Shown: in pieces, positions 9,219 through 11,209 of the stretch
How the letters are laid out: each line of letters starts with the position of its first letter
Position numbering within the stretch: the stretch's first letter is position 1
Assembly: GCA_946482595.1 (NCBI GenBank)
Contig: CAMLSD010000130.1
Location: 1 to 11,209, forward strand
Length of the DNA stretch: 11,209 nucleotides
Direction: 5' to 3'
DNA from: an uncultured Comamonadaceae bacterium
GTDB lineage: Bacteria; Pseudomonadota; Gammaproteobacteria; Burkholderiales; Burkholderiaceae
Position numbers and translations under genes: made by a program
Notes under the pieces: model-generated
The model's input: the letters and a program-made list of their open reading frames with translations, nothing else
Told to the model about the DNA's origin: nothing
Databases searched by the model: none

Positions 9219-11209
9219 TTACTTGGCGCGCGAGCTGATGATCGCTTCGGCCACGTTGCGAGGAGCTTCAGCGTAGTGCTTGAACTCCATCGTGTAGGTG
9301 GCACGACCTTGCGACATCGAACGCAGCGAGGTCGAGTAGCCGAACATCTCGGACAGGGGCACCTCGGCCTTGATGATCTTGCCGCCGCCGACCATGTCGT
9401 CCATGCCCTGCACCATGCCGCGACGGGACGACAGATCGCCCATCACGTTGCCGGCGTAGTCTTCCGGCGTCTCGACTTCCACGGCCATCATCGGCTCGAG
9501 GATCACCGGGTCGGCCTTGCGGCAACCGTCCTTGAAGCCGATCGACGCCGCCATCTTGAACGCGTTTTCGTTCGAGTCGACTTCGTGGTACGAACCGAAG
9601 GTCAGCGTGACCTTCACGTCGACCACCGGGAAGCCGGCCAGCACGCCGTTCGGCAGGGTGTCGATCAGGCCCTTCTCGACCGCAGGGATGAACTCGCGCG
9701 GCACCACACCACCCTTGATGGCGTCGACGAACTCGAAGCCCTTGCCGGCCTCCTGGGGTTCGATCTTCAGGACAACGTGACCGTACTGGCCCTTGCCGCC
9801 GGACTGGCGGACAAACTTGCCTTCGACATCGGACACCGCCTTGCGGATCGTCTCGCGGTAGGCCACTTGCGGCTTGCCGACGTTGGCTTCCACGCCGAAC
9901 TCGCGCTTCATGCGGTCGACGATGATTTCCAGGTGCAGCTCGCCCATGCCGGAGATGATGGTCTGGCCGGATTCCTCGTCGGTCCGCACGCGGAAGGACG
10001 GATCTTCGGAGGCCAGGCGGCCCAGCGCGATGCCCATCTTTTCCTGGTCGGCCTTGGTCTTGGGCTCGACAGCCTGGGAGATCACCGGCTCCGGGAACAC
10101 CATCTTTTCGAGGGTGATGACGGATTCGGGATCGCACAGGGTTTCACCCGTGGTCACTTCCTTCAGGCCCACGCAGGCAGCGATGTCACCGGCGAGAATT
10201 TCCTTGATCTCTTCGCGCTGGTTGGCGTGCATCTGCAGGATACGGCCGATACGCTCTTTCTTGCCCTTGATCGGGTTGTAGACCGTCTCGCCGGACTTCA
10301 GAACGCCGGAGTACACACGCACGAAGGTCAGCTGGCCGACGTACGGGTCGGTCATCAGCTTGAACGCGAGCGCGGAGAACTTCTCGTTGTCGTCGGCCTT
10401 GCGGGTGACTTCCTTGTCGTCTTCGTCGGTGCCGGCCACGGGGGGGATGTCCACCGGGGAAGGCAGGAAGTCGATCACGGCGTCGAGCATGCGCTGCACG
10501 CCCTTGTTCTTGAACGCGGTGCCGCACAGCATCGGCTGGATCTCGCCAGCGATGGTGCGGGTGCGCAGACCCTGCTTGATCTCTTCCTCGGTCAGCTCGC
10601 CGGTCTCGAGGTACTTGTTCATCAGCGTCTCGCTGGCCTCGGCGGCGGCCTCGACCATGCCTTCGCGCCACTTCTGGCAATCGGCTTGCAGGTCGGCGGG
10701 AATATCCTCGTAGGCGAACTTCATGCCCTGCGAGGCCTCGTCCCAGATGATGGCCTTCATCTTGAGCAGGTCGACCACGCCCTTGAAGTTTTCTTCGGCG
10801 CCGATGGGCACGACGATGGGAACAGGGTTCGCCTTCAGGCGAGTCTTCATCTGGTCGAAGACCTTGAAGAAGTTCGCGCCGGTGCGGTCCATCTTGTTGA
10901 CGAACGCAAGACGGGGCACCTTGTACTTGTTGGCCTGGCGCCAGACGGTTTCCGACTGGGGCTGCACGCCACCCACGGCGCAGTACACCATGCAGGCGCC
11001 GTCCAGGACGCGCATGGAACGCTCCACCTCGATGGTGAAGTCCACGTGCCCCGGGGTGTCGATGATGTTGAAGCGGTGCTCGGGATAGGACAGGTCCATG
11101 CCCTTCCAGAAGCAGGTGGTGGCAGCGGAGGTGATGGTGATGCCCCGCTCCTGTTCCTGCTCCATCCAGTCCATGGTGGCGGCGCCGTCGTGCACCTCAC
11201 CGATCTTGT
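9219..11209 (-). CDS. fusA: Elongation factor G (partial, N-terminus beyond the window)
   Basis: EF-G is the GTPase that drives tRNA-mRNA translocation and, with RRF, ribosome recycling. The frame is open from the right edge to TAA (9221-9219) and shows 662 residues starting at [14 protein letters not shown]. By alignment from memory with E. coli EF-G, about 38 residues with the P-loop HIDAGKT are missing, giving a full length near 700. Visible motifs are the switch I end [14 protein letters not shown], the switch [18 protein letters not shown], and [10 protein letters not shown] for guanine recognition. Domain II follows, then domains III-V with [18 protein letters not shown], and the end is [20 protein letters not shown]. 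Nothing suggests an EF-G2 paralogue or a defect. rpsL and rpsG are expected upstream if the str-operon order holds. tuf follows after 114 nt. Confidence 0.98.
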   Translation of the reverse strand, partial: KIGEVHDGAATMDWMEQEQERGITITSAATTCFWKGMDLSYPEHRFNIIDTPGHVDFTIEVERSMRVLDGACMVYCAVGGVQPQSETVWRQANKYKVPRLAFVNKMDRTGANFFKVFDQMKTRLKANPVPIVVPIGAEENFKGVVDLLKMKAIIWDEASQGMKFAYEDIPADLQADCQKWREGMVEAAAEASETLMNKYLETGELTEEEIKQGLRTRTIAGEIQPMLCGTAFKNKGVQRMLDAVIDFLPSPVDIPPVAGTDEDDKEVTRKADDNEKFSALAFKLMTDPYVGQLTFVRVYSGVLKSGETVYNPIKGKKERIGRILQMHANQREEIKEILAGDIAACVGLKEVTTGETLCDPESVITLEKMVFPEPVISQAVEPKTKADQEKMGIALGRLASEDPSFRVRTDEESGQTIISGMGELHLEIIVDRMKREFGVEANVGKPQVAYRETIRKAVSDVEGKFVRQSGGKGQYGHVVLKIEPQEAGKGFEFVDAIKGGVVPREFIPAVEKGLIDTLPNGVLAGFPVVDVKVTLTFGSYHEVDSNENAFKMAASIGFKDGCRKADPVILEPMMAVEVETPEDYAGNVMGDLSSRRGMVQGMDDMVGGGKIIKAEVPLSEMFGYSTSLRSMSQGRATYTMEFKHYAEAPRNVAEAIISSRAK

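Overview
All genes lie on the minus strand, so transcription runs from right to left. The window is a core translation and transcription cluster from a GC-rich betaproteobacterium. The order Burkholderiales fits best, judging from the N-terminus of the RNA polymerase beta subunit, the form of L10 and EF-Tu, and the tuf-tRNA-Trp-secE-nusG order. The genus cannot be fixed by eye. In transcriptional order the genes are: fusA (EF-G, start outside the window), tuf (EF-Tu), tRNA-Trp (anticodon CCA), secE, nusG, rplK (L11), rplA (L1), rplJ (L10), rplL (L7/L12) and rpoB (RNA polymerase beta, C-terminus outside the window).

The genes act together in gene expression. EF-Tu delivers aminoacyl-tRNA, EF-G translocates, and L10, L7/L12 and L11 form the stalk region where both factors dock. 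L1 forms the mobile stalk at the E site. tRNA-Trp is a substrate of the system. NusG is an elongation factor for the polymerase whose beta subunit ends the window. SecE is a core subunit of the SecYEG translocon. All reading frames appear intact; only fusA and rpoB are cut, by the window edges.

The informative non-coding parts are the spacers, none longer than 300 nt. fusA-tuf (114 nt) holds a large composite stem-loop. trpT-secE (161 nt) holds competing hairpins. nusG-rplK (180 nt) holds two hairpins and a candidate L1 autoregulatory site. rplA-rplJ (259 nt) holds a structured L10-type leader before an rplJ gene that has to start at TTG. rplL-rpoB (292 nt) holds a terminator-like attenuator and several further stem-loops.

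I see no mobile element, CRISPR array, defence system or undescribed gene system. The points most worth checking are the fusA-tuf-trpT-secE junction (real gene order, or a product of recombination or misassembly between duplicated tuf genes), the forced TTG start of rplJ, the skewed threonine codons of tuf, and the spacer RNA structures.
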